A stretch of DNA of 55,874 bases, taken from Hyphomicrobiaceae bacterium (lineage in GTDB: Bacteria; Pseudomonadota; Alphaproteobacteria; Rhizobiales; Hyphomicrobiaceae). Below the pieces are notes generated by a model that worked only from the letters and a program-made list of their open reading frames with translations, did no database searches and was not told the DNA's origin. A program made the translations under genes and the position numbers. The stretch lies in contig JAURWC010000024.1 of assembly GCA_030655135.1 (NCBI GenBank), forward strand, positions 1 to 55,874, read 5' to 3'. Positions 1-7,852 of the stretch are shown here, in pieces (position 1 is the stretch's first letter; each line of letters starts with the position of its first letter).

Positions 1-30
1 CGCCGCGAGACGCCATAACGGCGCACGGCA

Positions 31-195
31 GAGTGCTTCCGGATAAAGTGTGCAGCGGTTTTCCGATAAGAAGCACGATAAACAAGAGTGCTTCCGGATA
101 AAGTGTGCAGCGGTTTTCCGATAAGAAGCACGATAAACAAGAGTGCTTCCGGATAAAGTGTGCAGCGGTTTTCCGATAAGAAGCACGGCAATCAA
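31..195. repeat. Three tandem copies of a 55-bp palindromic element
   Basis: Units begin at 31, 86 and 141; the third differs only in its last few bases. Each contains GTGCTTC near the start and its complement GAAGCAC about 30 bases later, so each can fold. The core resembles the short palindromic intergenic repeats that are abundant in Rhizobiales genomes (recalled, not searched). Tandem triplication is more than one normally sees. Confidence 0.85.
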
Positions 196-200
196 GGAGC

Positions 201-241
201 CAGAGTCGTTCCGCGATTCTATAAAGAGCGGAACGACTCTG
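201..241. promoter_or_regulatory. 14-bp perfect inverted repeat carrying a GANTC cluster
   Basis: Arms at 201-214 and 228-241 are perfect complements separated by 13 bases. GANTC, the CcrM methylation target of alphaproteobacteria, occurs at 203-207, 215-219, 235-239 and 241-245: four sites in 43 bases. The repeat ends 23 bases before the cyclophilin start codon, so it lies in the promoter or leader. No T-run follows, so a terminator is less likely than an operator or a methylation-sensitive control site. Confidence 0.5.
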
Positions 242-264
242 AGTCTCATCTCGGGAGAATTGCG

Positions 265-906
265 ATGCGGCAGTGGTTCGGTGGGCTGGCCCCGGTGCTG
301 GCTTGTGGGCTGGCGGCGCTGGCCGTGGTGGCCTGCAGCAGCGGCCCCTCGGCGACGATCATCGACAACACGGCGCCCTCGGCTACGGCTCAGGTGACGA
401 CAGGCGCGACGCCTGTTGCCTACGCGGCCCAACCGGCAGCGAACGATCCATCGAACACGCTGATTCTGGAACTCAAGACCGGCAAGGTCACGATCCGGCT
501 GCGGCCGGATCTGGCGCCCAAGCATGTGGAGCGCATCAAGACGTTGGCCAAGCAGGGCTTCTACAACGGCCTGACGTTCCACCGCGTGATCCCGGGCTTC
601 ATGGCCCAGACCGGCGACCCCAAGGGCGACGGCACGGGCGGCTCAAGCCTGCCGGATGTCCCGGCGGAGTTCACACCCACGGCGTTCGAACGCGGCACGG
701 TGGGTGCTGCGCGGTCCAACGATCCCAACAGCGCCAACAGCCAGTTCTTCATCGTCTACAAGCACTCGCCGTTCCTCAACAGCCAGTACACGGTGTGGGG
801 CAACGTGGTCGACGGCATGCAGTTTGTCGACGGCGTCGCCAAGGGCGAGCCGCCCGCCAACCCCGATAAGATCATCAAGATGTATCTGGCGAGCGACGCG
901 AAGTAG
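265..906 (+). CDS. Cyclophilin-type peptidyl-prolyl isomerase, lipoprotein
   Basis: Catalyses cis-trans isomerisation of proline peptide bonds to help proteins fold outside the cytoplasm. From the ATG at 265 the 213-residue product starts with a hydrophobic signal ending in a lipobox (VVAC-SS, Cys24), so it should be lipid-anchored in the periplasm. A low-complexity Ala/Thr/Ser linker precedes the cyclophilin domain, which shows FHRVIPGFMAQTGDP, the NSQFFIV core and the YTVWG segment. An upstream in-frame ATG at 160 lies inside the repeat array and would bury the signal peptide, so it was rejected. A second, shorter cyclophilin follows at 973; the pair probably arose by duplication and serves two compartments. 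Confidence 0.9.
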   Translation: MRQWFGGLAPVLACGLAALAVVACSSGPSATIIDNTAPSATAQVTTGATPVAYAAQPAANDPSNTLILELKTGKVTIRLRPDLAPKHVERIKTLAKQGFYNGLTFHRVIPGFMAQTGDPKGDGTGGSSLPDVPAEFTPTAFERGTVGAARSNDPNSANSQFFIVYKHSPFLNSQYTVWGNVVDGMQFVDGVAKGEPPANPDKIIKMYLASDAK

Positions 907-972
907 AAAGTCCGCCGCAGTCCGGAGCAACCGGGCGCGGTAATGTTCATGAGCAAAAAAGGAGTGCCGGCA

Positions 973-1449
973 ATGGCCGATATCAAGGATCCCGAGAACA
1001 CGTTGCTGATCGAAACCACGAAGGGCCCGGTCGTCATCGCCATGCGGCCCGACCTGGCGCCCAAGCATGTGGAGCGCATCAAGCAGCTGGTGCGGGAGAA
1101 GTTCTACGACGGCATCGTGTTCCATCGCGTCATCGAGGGCTTCATGGCGCAGACCGGTTGCCCCAAGGGCACGGGCACGGGTGGGTCAAGCTACGACAAC
1201 CTGCCGGCTGAATTCAGCGCCGAGCCGCATCAGCGCGGCGTGTGCTCCATGGCGCGTGCGTCCAGCCCCGACAGCGCCAACAGCCAGTTCTTCATCGTCT
1301 TCGACGATGCCGGCTTCCTCGACAAGAAGTACACCGTCTGGGGCAAGGTAATCTCGGGCATGGACAACGTCGACAAGATCAAGCGCGGCGAGCCGGTGCA
1401 GAACCCCGACAAGATGATCAGCGTCAAGGTCGCCGCAGACGCGGCCTGA
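973..1449 (+). CDS. Cyclophilin-type peptidyl-prolyl isomerase, cytoplasmic
   Basis: This 158-residue PpiB-like protein is almost only the cyclophilin domain, with no signal peptide. It shows FHRVIEGFMAQTG, NSQFFIVF and the YTVWGKV segment, and shares long identical stretches with the lipoprotein cyclophilin just upstream. The ATG at 973 was chosen over one at 943 because AAAGGAG lies about ten bases before it and the domain starts immediately (MADIKDPENTLLIET). It is followed by a DMT transporter and queA on the same strand with short gaps, so all may be co-transcribed. Confidence 0.92.
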   Translation: MADIKDPENTLLIETTKGPVVIAMRPDLAPKHVERIKQLVREKFYDGIVFHRVIEGFMAQTGCPKGTGTGGSSYDNLPAEFSAEPHQRGVCSMARASSPDSANSQFFIVFDDAGFLDKKYTVWGKVISGMDNVDKIKRGEPVQNPDKMISVKVAADAA

Positions 1450-1470
1450 TTTGGCAGAAAGAACTGGGCG

Positions 1471-1923
1471 ATGTCGTTCCCCGCGTTGGGCCTGGCCGTT
1501 CTGGCGATCATCGCGGGGGCGCTGATTTCTCTGCAAGCACCCATCAACGTCATGGCCGGGCAACGGCTCGGCCATGTGTTGGGCGGGGCGACGCTGTCGT
1601 TCGTGGTGGGCACGCTTTTCCTGCTCGCCGTCGTCCTGATCGGGGTGCGCGACCAGATCGACCTTTCCAAGCTGACGCAGATGAGCCCGCTGCTGTTTCT
1701 CGGCGGAATTCTTGGCGCGTTCTACGTGGCGATGAGCATCTGGCTCACGCCCAAACTCGGCATCGGCGCGGTGATCTCGCTCGGCATTGCCGGACAGGTA
1801 GTCGCCAGCCTGGCGCTCGATCACTTCGGCCTTTTCAATCTTGCGGCGCGTGAGGTGACGTTGGGGCGCGCTTCTGGTGCGGTGCTTGTCGTGGCCGGCG
1901 CGCTAATGGTGCGGTACCTTTAG
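1471..1923 (+). CDS. DMT-family transporter, DUF606/YdcZ type
   Basis: A 150-residue integral membrane protein with about five hydrophobic helices and very few charged residues. The pattern near the N-terminus (helix, then QAPINVMAGQRLGH) and the GGxLGAFYV segment match the small DUF606 (YdcZ) branch of the drug/metabolite transporter superfamily, whose members work as dimers or paralogous pairs. The substrate is unknown. The stop codon is three bases from the queA start, which suggests co-transcription rather than a functional link. Confidence 0.75.
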   Translation: MSFPALGLAVLAIIAGALISLQAPINVMAGQRLGHVLGGATLSFVVGTLFLLAVVLIGVRDQIDLSKLTQMSPLLFLGGILGAFYVAMSIWLTPKLGIGAVISLGIAGQVVASLALDHFGLFNLAAREVTLGRASGAVLVVAGALMVRYL

Positions 1924-1926
1924 GCC

Positions 1927-3000
1927 GTGCGGACCGAACTTTTCGATTTCGAGCTGCCCGAACGCTGCATCGCCTTGCACCCGGTGTCGCCGCGCGATGC
2001 TGCAAAAATGCTGGTCGTGCAGCCGGGGGAAGCTTTGCGCGACGGCGTCGTGGGCGATTTGGCGTCGCTGCTCCGCCCCGGCGACGCGATGGTCTTCAAT
2101 GATACGCGCGTGATACCGGCCGCGCTGGAAGGCGAGCGTGTGCGTGGTGACGCGAAAGCGCACGTAGCCTTCAATCTCACCAAACGCGTCGATCAAAACC
2201 GCTGGCGGGCCTTCGCGCGTCCGGCCAAGCGGCTGCAAGTGGGAGACCGCGTCCACCTGGGGGGCACCAGCGAGATGTGTTTTGCCGCAGCGCTGGATGC
2301 GACCGTCAGCGCGCGCGGCGAGGCCGGCGAGGTGGAGCTGGCGTTTGATCTGGCCGGGCCGGATCTCGACGCGGGCATCGCCGCGCAAGGGCAGATGCCA
2401 CTGCCGCCGTATATCGCGCTGAAGCGACCGCCCGACGAAACCGACCGGCAGAGTTACCAGACGATCTTTGCCAAACAGGATGGTGCCGTCGCCGCGCCCA
2501 CGGCCGGGCTGCACTTCACGCCGGAGCTGCTGGCGGCACTGCAGGCGCGCGGCGTGTCCCAGCATTTCGTCACGTTGCACGTCGGTGCGGGCACGTTCCT
2601 GCCGGTCAAGGCCGGCGATACGAGCGAGCACAAGATGCACGCCGAGTGGGGCGAGGTCAGCGCGGAGACCGCGTCTGCGCTCAATGCGGTGCGGGCGCAC
2701 GGCGGCCGCATCGTGGCCGTGGGCACGACGTCGCTACGGTTGCTGGAGAGTGCTGCGGCCGAAGACGGCGCTCTTCACGCCTTCAGCGGCGACACGGCGA
2801 TCTTCATCACGCCCGGCTATCGCTTCCGCGCCGTGGACGTGCTGATGACCAATTTCCACCTGCCAAAATCGACGCTGTTCATGCTGGTCTCGGCCTTCTC
2901 TGGACTAGAGACCATGCAGGCGGCATACGCACATGCCATTGCCACGGGCTATCGTTTCTATTCCTACGGCGACGCGAGCTTGCTCATGCGCCAGGGTTAG
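1927..3000 (+). CDS. queA: S-adenosylmethionine:tRNA ribosyltransferase-isomerase
   Basis: QueA transfers and isomerises the ribosyl part of S-adenosylmethionine onto preQ1 in tRNA, giving epoxyqueuosine at wobble position 34 of GUN-anticodon tRNAs. The 357-residue length is normal. Visible family motifs are [11 protein letters not shown] at the start, [39 protein letters not shown] and [18 protein letters not shown]. The start is GTG at 1927, where the family N-terminus begins. Tgt, the preceding enzyme of the pathway, is encoded 629 bases downstream, separated by one NTF2-like gene. Confidence 0.96.
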   Translation: MRTELFDFELPERCIALHPVSPRDAAKMLVVQPGEALRDGVVGDLASLLRPGDAMVFNDTRVIPAALEGERVRGDAKAHVAFNLTKRVDQNRWRAFARPAKRLQVGDRVHLGGTSEMCFAAALDATVSARGEAGEVELAFDLAGPDLDAGIAAQGQMPLPPYIALKRPPDETDRQSYQTIFAKQDGAVAAPTAGLHFTPELLAALQARGVSQHFVTLHVGAGTFLPVKAGDTSEHKMHAEWGEVSAETASALNAVRAHGGRIVAVGTTSLRLLESAAAEDGALHAFSGDTAIFITPGYRFRAVDVLMTNFHLPKSTLFMLVSAFSGLETMQAAYAHAIATGYRFYSYGDASLLMRQG

Positions 3001-3057
3001 GGCGCCTAGCTAGAATCGCCGTCAGGTGTCAGACGGCTACGAACGAAGAGGTGTTCC

Positions 3058-3531
3058 ATGACTGACAGCCAACGTCCGCCGCTTCCGCCATTCACCGCCG
3101 AAACGGCCGCGCAGAAAGCGCGCATGGCGGAGGATGCCTGGAACAGCCGTGATCCTGCCCGGGTGGCGCTCGCCTATACCGTCGACTCGCGCTGGCGCAA
3201 TCGCGCCGAGTTCCTGGAAGGGCGTCCGGCGATCGAGCAATTCCTGACGCGCAAGTGGAACCGCGAACTCGACTATCGCCTGATCAAGGAAGTCTGGGCC
3301 TTTCACGACAATCGCATTGCGGTCCGCTTCGCCTACGAGTGGCACGACGACGGCGGTCACTGGTTTCGCAGCTACGGCAACGAGAACTGGGAATTCGACG
3401 CGCATGGCCTGATGCGCCTGCGCATCGCCAGCATCAACGACCTGCCGATCTCCGAGGCAGACCGCAAGTATCATTGGCCACTGGGCCGCCGCCCCGACGA
3501 TCATGCGGGCCTGAGTGATCTGGGGCTGTAG
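3058..3531 (+). CDS. NTF2-like / DUF1348 family protein
   Basis: A 157-residue soluble protein. The pattern [40 protein letters not shown] followed by [19 protein letters not shown] is the DUF1348 branch of the SnoaL/NTF2 cone-shaped fold. The biochemical role is unknown; related proteins bind small hydrophobic ligands or act as isomerases. It sits between the two queuosine genes on the same strand, but nothing in it suggests a role in tRNA modification. Confidence 0.8.
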   Translation: MTDSQRPPLPPFTAETAAQKARMAEDAWNSRDPARVALAYTVDSRWRNRAEFLEGRPAIEQFLTRKWNRELDYRLIKEVWAFHDNRIAVRFAYEWHDDGGHWFRSYGNENWEFDAHGLMRLRIASINDLPISEADRKYHWPLGRRPDDHAGLSDLGL

Positions 3532-3549
3532 AGCTGTCGCGTGTGGAAT

Positions 3550-3574
3550 GGGGTCAGACCTGAGGTCTGACCCC
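3550..3574. repeat. GGGGTCAGACC palindrome, copy 1
   Basis: Perfect 11-base arms (3550-3560 and 3564-3574) around a 3-base loop, between the NTF2-like gene and tgt. A closely related palindrome lies at 6224-6250. Such GGGGTC-GACCCC hairpins occur as dispersed repeats in many proteobacteria (recalled). It could also end the upstream transcript, although there is no T-run. Confidence 0.7.
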
Positions 3575-3628
3575 GAAGCTCCGCCCCACCGACTGCGCGA
3601 TTATCCGAGATGGACGTGAAAGACGAGC

Positions 3629-4801
3629 ATGACCACTGCCACAGACTCCGCAATGCCCGCGCCGGAAACTGCCGCTGAGTTCGGCTACCGCCTCATTGCG
3701 CAGGACGGTAGCGCGCGGCTGGGCGAAGTCGTTACGCCGCGCGGCATCATCCGCACGCCCGCGTTCATGCCGGTGGGCACGGTGGCGACGGTGAAGGCGC
3801 TCTATACCGAGCAGGTGGCCGAGGCCGGTGCCGATATCCTGCTCGGCAACACCTATCACCTGATGCTGCGGCCGACGGCGGAGCGCATTGCCAAGCTCGG
3901 CGGCCTGCATAAGTTCATGCGCTGGGACAAGCCGATCCTGACCGACAGCGGCGGCTTCCAGGTGATGAGCCTGTCGAAGATCCGCAAGATCACGGAAGAG
4001 GGCGCGCAGTTTCAATCGCACCTCGACGGCTCTCGCCACATGCTGACGCCGGAACGCTCGATCGAGATCCAGTGCCTGCTGGGTGCCGATATCCAGATGC
4101 AGTTCGACGAATGCATCGAACTGCCCGCCGAACGCCGCGAGGTGGAGCGCGCGATGGAGCTGTCGCTGCGCTGGGCGGAGCGGTCGCAGCAGGCCTTCCA
4201 GCGCCTGTCGCAGCCGGGGCAGGCGCTGTTCGGCATCGTGCAGGGCGGTGTCGACGGGGAGTTGCGGCGGCGCTCCGCCAAGGCGCTCGCGGGGATGGAT
4301 CTGCCGGGCTACGCCATCGGCGGCCTGGCCGTTGGCGAAGGGCACGAGGCGATGCTGGCGGCCATCGAGGAAACGATGCCGGAAATGCCGGCCGGCAAGC
4401 CGCGCTATCTGATGGGCGTCGGCACGCCGCAGGATCTGATCGAGAGCGTGCGGCGCGGCATCGACATGTTCGACTGCGTGATGCCGACGCGCAATGGGCG
4501 CCACGGCCTGGCCTTCACGTGGCAGGGCAAGGTCAACCTGCGCAACGCTAAGCATGCCGATGACCCGCAGCCGCTCGATCTGGCATCCACGTGCCCAGCG
4601 GCCCGCGAGTATTCACGCGCCTACCTGCATCACCTCGTGAAGTCAGGCGAGTATCTCGGCTCGATGATCTTGTCGTGGGTGAATACCGTGTTCTACCAGG
4701 ACCTGATGGCGGCGATGCGATCTGCGATCGCCGAAGGCCGCTTCGAAACGTGGGCCGCTGAGACAAAGATCGCACTCGAAGGTGTGCCGGCCAGCGACTG
4801 A
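3629..4801 (+). CDS. tgt: tRNA-guanine transglycosylase
   Basis: Exchanges guanine-34 of GUN-anticodon tRNAs for preQ1, the step before QueA. The 390-residue length is typical. Seen motifs: [45 protein letters not shown] with the active-site Asp, GIVQGG, GGLAVGE, LMGVGTP and [15 protein letters not shown] with the nucleophile Asp. In the zinc region [20 protein letters not shown], Cys and His are present; the usual CxCxxC form is partly altered (STCPAA where many homologues have CxCYTC), worth a check. A later in-frame ATG at 3653 is also possible. Confidence 0.95.
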   Translation: MTTATDSAMPAPETAAEFGYRLIAQDGSARLGEVVTPRGIIRTPAFMPVGTVATVKALYTEQVAEAGADILLGNTYHLMLRPTAERIAKLGGLHKFMRWDKPILTDSGGFQVMSLSKIRKITEEGAQFQSHLDGSRHMLTPERSIEIQCLLGADIQMQFDECIELPAERREVERAMELSLRWAERSQQAFQRLSQPGQALFGIVQGGVDGELRRRSAKALAGMDLPGYAIGGLAVGEGHEAMLAAIEETMPEMPAGKPRYLMGVGTPQDLIESVRRGIDMFDCVMPTRNGRHGLAFTWQGKVNLRNAKHADDPQPLDLASTCPAAREYSRAYLHHLVKSGEYLGSMILSWVNTVFYQDLMAAMRSAIAEGRFETWAAETKIALEGVPASD

Positions 4802-4827
4802 CGTGCTCCGCTCGGGATGCGCACTCC

Positions 4828-5772
4828 TTAGCCCGGCGGCTCCATCGGTCCCGGAAGCGATTTCGCGCTGGCCCGCTCGCGGTGCACGAGGTAGATGCCC
4901 GAGGCGATGATGATGGCCGAGCCCGCGAGGGTCCAAAGGTCGGGCAAGTCGCCGAACACGAGCCAGCCGGCCAATACCATGGTGACCAGCTGCAGATAGA
5001 GGAACGGCGAAATGCTGGACGCCGGCGCCAGCCGGTAGGCGTGCAGGAAGAGGTAGTGCCCGGTGCCGCCCAGCACGCCAAGCCCGCCAAGCAACAACCA
5101 GGTCGTCAAATCCTGCGGTGCCACCCATTGCATGATCGCGAAGGGTGCAGCAAACACCGTGCCCACGAACATGGAATAGAACAGCGTCACGAACGGCGGA
5201 TCATAGGGTGACAAGTAACGCGTCAGGATCATGAAAACGGCATAGGCGAGCATACCGGCGAGTGAATAGAGCACGGCCGGATGCACGCCACCGAGGCCGG
5301 GGCGGACGGCGAGCACCACGCCGCCGAAGCCGACGAGGATGGCGATCAGCCGCCGCATCCCCACCCATTCGCCGAGGAACGGGCCCGCCAGCAGCGCCAC
5401 CATCAGCGGCGCCAGGAAGACGATCGTCACCGTCTGGTCCAGGCGCAGGTATTGCAACGCCAGGAAGTTGAACAGCGTGGTCGCGACCATCAACACGGAG
5501 CGCACGAGCTGCAATGTCAGCTTCGATGTCTTGAACATCGCCGGCAGGCTCATGACGCCGAAGGCCGGCACGAGGACGGCGAGCGCCATGAACTGGACGA
5601 TGAACCGGCACCAGACGATCTGCGAAACCGGAACGCCCTTGTGGATGGCGAGATATTTGGCGGAGGTATCGAGCCCCGTGAAGAATGTGCAAGCGACCAC
5701 CATCAGCGCGATCGCACGCATGCGATCAGCCGACGTCGACGGTGCGGGGACCAGTCTGGAGAGTTGCGTCAT
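4828..5772 (-). CDS. EamA/DMT-family membrane transporter
   Basis: A 314-residue protein with about ten predicted membrane helices in two repeated halves, the usual EamA (DMT superfamily) layout. The segment SAKYLAIHKGVPVSQIVWCRF and the phrase FLAPLMVALLAGPFLGEWVGMRR are typical. The substrate cannot be told; relatives export amino acids or metabolites. The gene is convergent with tgt, the stops being 26 bases apart. Confidence 0.85.
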   Translation of the reverse strand: MTQLSRLVPAPSTSADRMRAIALMVVACTFFTGLDTSAKYLAIHKGVPVSQIVWCRFIVQFMALAVLVPAFGVMSLPAMFKTSKLTLQLVRSVLMVATTLFNFLALQYLRLDQTVTIVFLAPLMVALLAGPFLGEWVGMRRLIAILVGFGGVVLAVRPGLGGVHPAVLYSLAGMLAYAVFMILTRYLSPYDPPFVTLFYSMFVGTVFAAPFAIMQWVAPQDLTTWLLLGGLGVLGGTGHYLFLHAYRLAPASSISPFLYLQLVTMVLAGWLVFGDLPDLWTLAGSAIIIASGIYLVHRERASAKSLPGPMEPPG

Positions 5773-5941
5773 GCGGTGGGGTCAGTGCGGAGCATCGTGC
5801 GGCGGCTGATAGCTCATGGCGGCTGCCTAAGCGAGAGGCATTTGCGCGGGGGAGGGCTGCGGGCAAAGCAAGGGTGCGGGCGCCCCGGAACCGGGGCCGC
5901 CACATGCCGTTATGATCCGTCCCCAGAACCGGAGATCAGCC

Positions 5942-6166
5942 ATGGCTACGAGCCCCGATAAAAATGACAAAAACTCCAGTGACTTGAAGTACGGCGAAGG
6001 CCAGCGAGAACAGTACGGCGAAGGCTATGGCAACCGCCCGGAAGACGTGAACGAGGGCGCCGACGCCTCTACCGACGGCGGTTGGGCGGGCGGTGATCGC
6101 GAGAAGACCGCGCAAACCGACGAAGCGCCCGGCGGCAATCCGGACAAGAACAAGCCAAAGCCGTAA
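5942..6166 (+). CDS. Small hydrophilic disordered protein
   Basis: A 74-residue, strongly charged protein without a hydrophobic core, rich in Gly, Asp, Glu and Lys, with a repeated (E/R)QYGEGYGN-like motif. It should be disordered and soluble. The ATG at 5942 follows GGAG by seven bases; an upstream in-frame ATG at 5912 has no such site. Small hydrophilic proteins of this style are common in rhizobia and some are stress-related, but no function can be assigned. Confidence 0.55.
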   Translation: MATSPDKNDKNSSDLKYGEGQREQYGEGYGNRPEDVNEGADASTDGGWAGGDREKTAQTDEAPGGNPDKNKPKP

Positions 6167-6223
6167 CCGCAGTCGCTGCTCGACGCTCAGGTATAGAGGG
6201 CGCAAAAATAGAACGCGTAAAAA

Positions 6224-6250
6224 GGGGTCCGACCCAACGGGTCTGACCCC
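6224..6250. repeat. GGGGTC-GACCCC palindrome, copy 2
   Basis: Arms 6224-6235 and 6239-6250 pair with one mismatch around the loop AAC. The arms match those at 3550-3574 and are preceded here by a run of A. Dispersed palindromic repeat, or a bidirectional transcript end between the small hydrophilic gene and the DUF3750 gene. Confidence 0.65.
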
Positions 6251-6304
6251 AAATCGATCGGGTTCTGCCGTGGCCGCGCCGCGATCTTGAAATATCCCAG
6301 TGGC

Positions 6305-7051
6305 ATGACCGTCGCCAAGCTGCTGATCTCCCTTTTCGTCCTGCTGTTCCTGTTGCCGCTCGGCACGCATGCTGCGTGGTGGACCGCGCAGACGCACCCG
6401 AGTTCATTTGCCGAGGCGGACTGGTCGGCCTCCGGCGTCCTTCCGTCCGCCAAGGCAGAACCGGACGCCGTTGTGCACATCCTCGCGGGCCGGACCGGGC
6501 GTTGGAAGGGCATCTTCGCGCATCACAGCTGGATCGTGGTCAATCCGCGCGGCGCTGCCCGCTACACACGCTACGAGGTCGTCGGCTGGGGAAATCCCGT
6601 GCGAACCGACGCGTATGCGCCGGACGGACGCTGGTACAGCGACACGCCTGTAATCATCGCCACGTTGCGGGGCGAGGCCGCCGAGCGCGCCATCCCCCGC
6701 ATCCGAGAAGCCGTGGCCAGTTACCCCTATGCGGCGCGCGGCAGCTATACGATCTGGCCCGGACCCAACTCCAATACGTTCGTGGCGACGATCGTGCGCG
6801 CCGTGCCGGAGCTGGCCACCGGCCTGCTGCCGACGGCGCTGGGTAAGGACTTCGCGGGCTCGTGGCTTTACGCGGGCAACACGCCCAGCCGCACGGGCTG
6901 GCAGGTATCGCTCAACGGCGCGGCCGGTGTCAGCGTCGGCTGGGTCGAGGGCGTGGAAATCAACTTGTTCGGTCTCGTCGCCGGCCTCGACATTCGCCGT
7001 CCCGCGCTGAAGCTGCCGGGCTGGGGCCGAATTGGGCTCTCGACGGGCTGA
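6305..7051 (+). CDS. DUF3750 family exported protein
   Basis: About 248 residues. A hydrophobic N-terminal segment (KLLISLFVLLFLLPLG) is followed by an Ala-containing signal cleavage region, so the protein is exported or anchored. The body contains HSWIVVNPRG, YEVVGWG, and PGPNSNTFVATIVRAVPEL, which I recognise as the DUF3750 family. The GPNSNTF block, with conserved Asn and Cys-free context, hints at an enzyme, but no activity is established. An ATG at 6287 is also in frame; 6305 gives the more compact signal. Confidence 0.75.
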   Translation: MTVAKLLISLFVLLFLLPLGTHAAWWTAQTHPSSFAEADWSASGVLPSAKAEPDAVVHILAGRTGRWKGIFAHHSWIVVNPRGAARYTRYEVVGWGNPVRTDAYAPDGRWYSDTPVIIATLRGEAAERAIPRIREAVASYPYAARGSYTIWPGPNSNTFVATIVRAVPELATGLLPTALGKDFAGSWLYAGNTPSRTGWQVSLNGAAGVSVGWVEGVEINLFGLVAGLDIRRPALKLPGWGRIGLSTG

Positions 7052-7406
7052 AGCTTATCCCCGCGCACGTGCGCCGTGCCTATTCTCGATCATCCCACCG
7101 CACACGTCGGGCGCGCGGCCATGCTGAGGCCATGCGAGCGGAGGGGAGCGTTCCGGACTGCTGGAAGGCATCAGCTCATTCCAGGGTCTCGTCCAACGCC
7201 GCGATCGCCGGGGGCAACCGGGCATCGTGGCGCTGGCTCTGCCGGCGGGGCGCATCACCCCGTTCAACCTCCGAACTCGATGCGCGGAGGGATGGTGGTG
7301 GCAACGGTTCGAAAATGGGGCCCACCCCGTTGAACGTGGCGGGGCGGCGAGGCCGCATCGCGTATTATTTGTAGACGAGGCTGAGCTGCCCCGTCCCCAC
7401 ACGCGC
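7052..7406. other. Intergenic region without a supported gene
   Basis: Open frames on both strands here overlap each other and have no recognisable domains, signals or ribosome sites. The only supported element is the transcription terminator just beyond its right edge. Confidence 0.5.
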
Positions 7407-7433
7407 AAAACCCCGAGGCACATGCCTGCGGGG
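7407..7433 (-). terminator. Rho-independent terminator of the small basic protein gene
   Basis: On the minus strand a CCCCG-(C)-AGGCA stem pairs with TGCCT-CGGGG over a two-base loop, with one bulged C, and is followed by TTTT. It lies 36 bases after the stop of the gene at 7470-7649, which supports that gene being transcribed. Confidence 0.75.
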
Positions 7434-7469
7434 CAAGTCAGCGCGACCGTAAGAGGTGAAATGCGCGGC

Positions 7470-7649
7470 TTAAGCCGAAGCGGAAGCGGTCGCCTTGGCG
7501 ACGCGGGCCTTGCCAGCCTGCTTCTTCAGCATCTTGCGGACGGCAGCGGTATTGCCCTGCGGCCGCGTGAGCTTGGCGCGCGGAATGGCGCGGCGGGCCT
7601 TCTTCTTCTCAATTTCGACTTTGCGGTGATGCTTGGCCTTGACCGGCAT
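7470..7649 (-). CDS. Small Lys/Arg/Ala-rich basic protein
   Basis: A 59-residue protein with a strongly basic N-terminal half (KAKHHRKVEIEKKKARRAIPRAKL) and a C-terminal Lys/Ala tail. The composition resembles histone-H1-like or nucleic-acid-binding small proteins of rhizobia; no named family is claimed. The ATG at 7649 was chosen because residues upstream in the longer reading frame lack the same composition. A clear terminator follows it. Confidence 0.6.
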   Translation of the reverse strand: MPVKAKHHRKVEIEKKKARRAIPRAKLTRPQGNTAAVRKMLKKQAGKARVAKATASASA

Positions 7650-7741
7650 AGGACTGATCCATCTTTGAAATCTGTGATTTGCCCCATCGTCTAGGCGATC
7701 TTGCCGCGCGAGGCAAGCCGCTGGTCTGTCACAGTTGGACC

Positions 7742-7759
7742 CTGTCACAGACCTGAAAT
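7742..7759 (+). promoter_or_regulatory. Candidate Pho box upstream of btaA
   Basis: CTGTCAC-AGAC-CTGAAAT matches the PhoB consensus of two CTGTCAT heptamers four bases apart (6/7 and 5/7). It lies 93 bases before the btaA start. In Sinorhizobium and relatives, betaine-lipid synthesis is induced by PhoB under phosphate starvation, so the placement is what one would expect. A further CTGTCAC at 7726-7732 is out of the 11-base phase. Confidence 0.6.
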
Positions 7760-7852
7760 GCGGCAGCGCTAGCGCTTTGGGGATCGGGAAAGCCGCGCTC
7801 GAGTCGCAACCGGCACGCTTTCCAATGGCAAACGCCTGGGGACCTTGCCGCC

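Noticed and set aside
31-195. CRISPR array
   Set aside because: The repeats abut without spacers and have the form of palindromic intergenic elements.
7726-7748. CTGTCAC pair as a Pho box
   Set aside because: The copies are 16 bases apart; a Pho box needs 11. The pair at 7742 and 7753 fits better.
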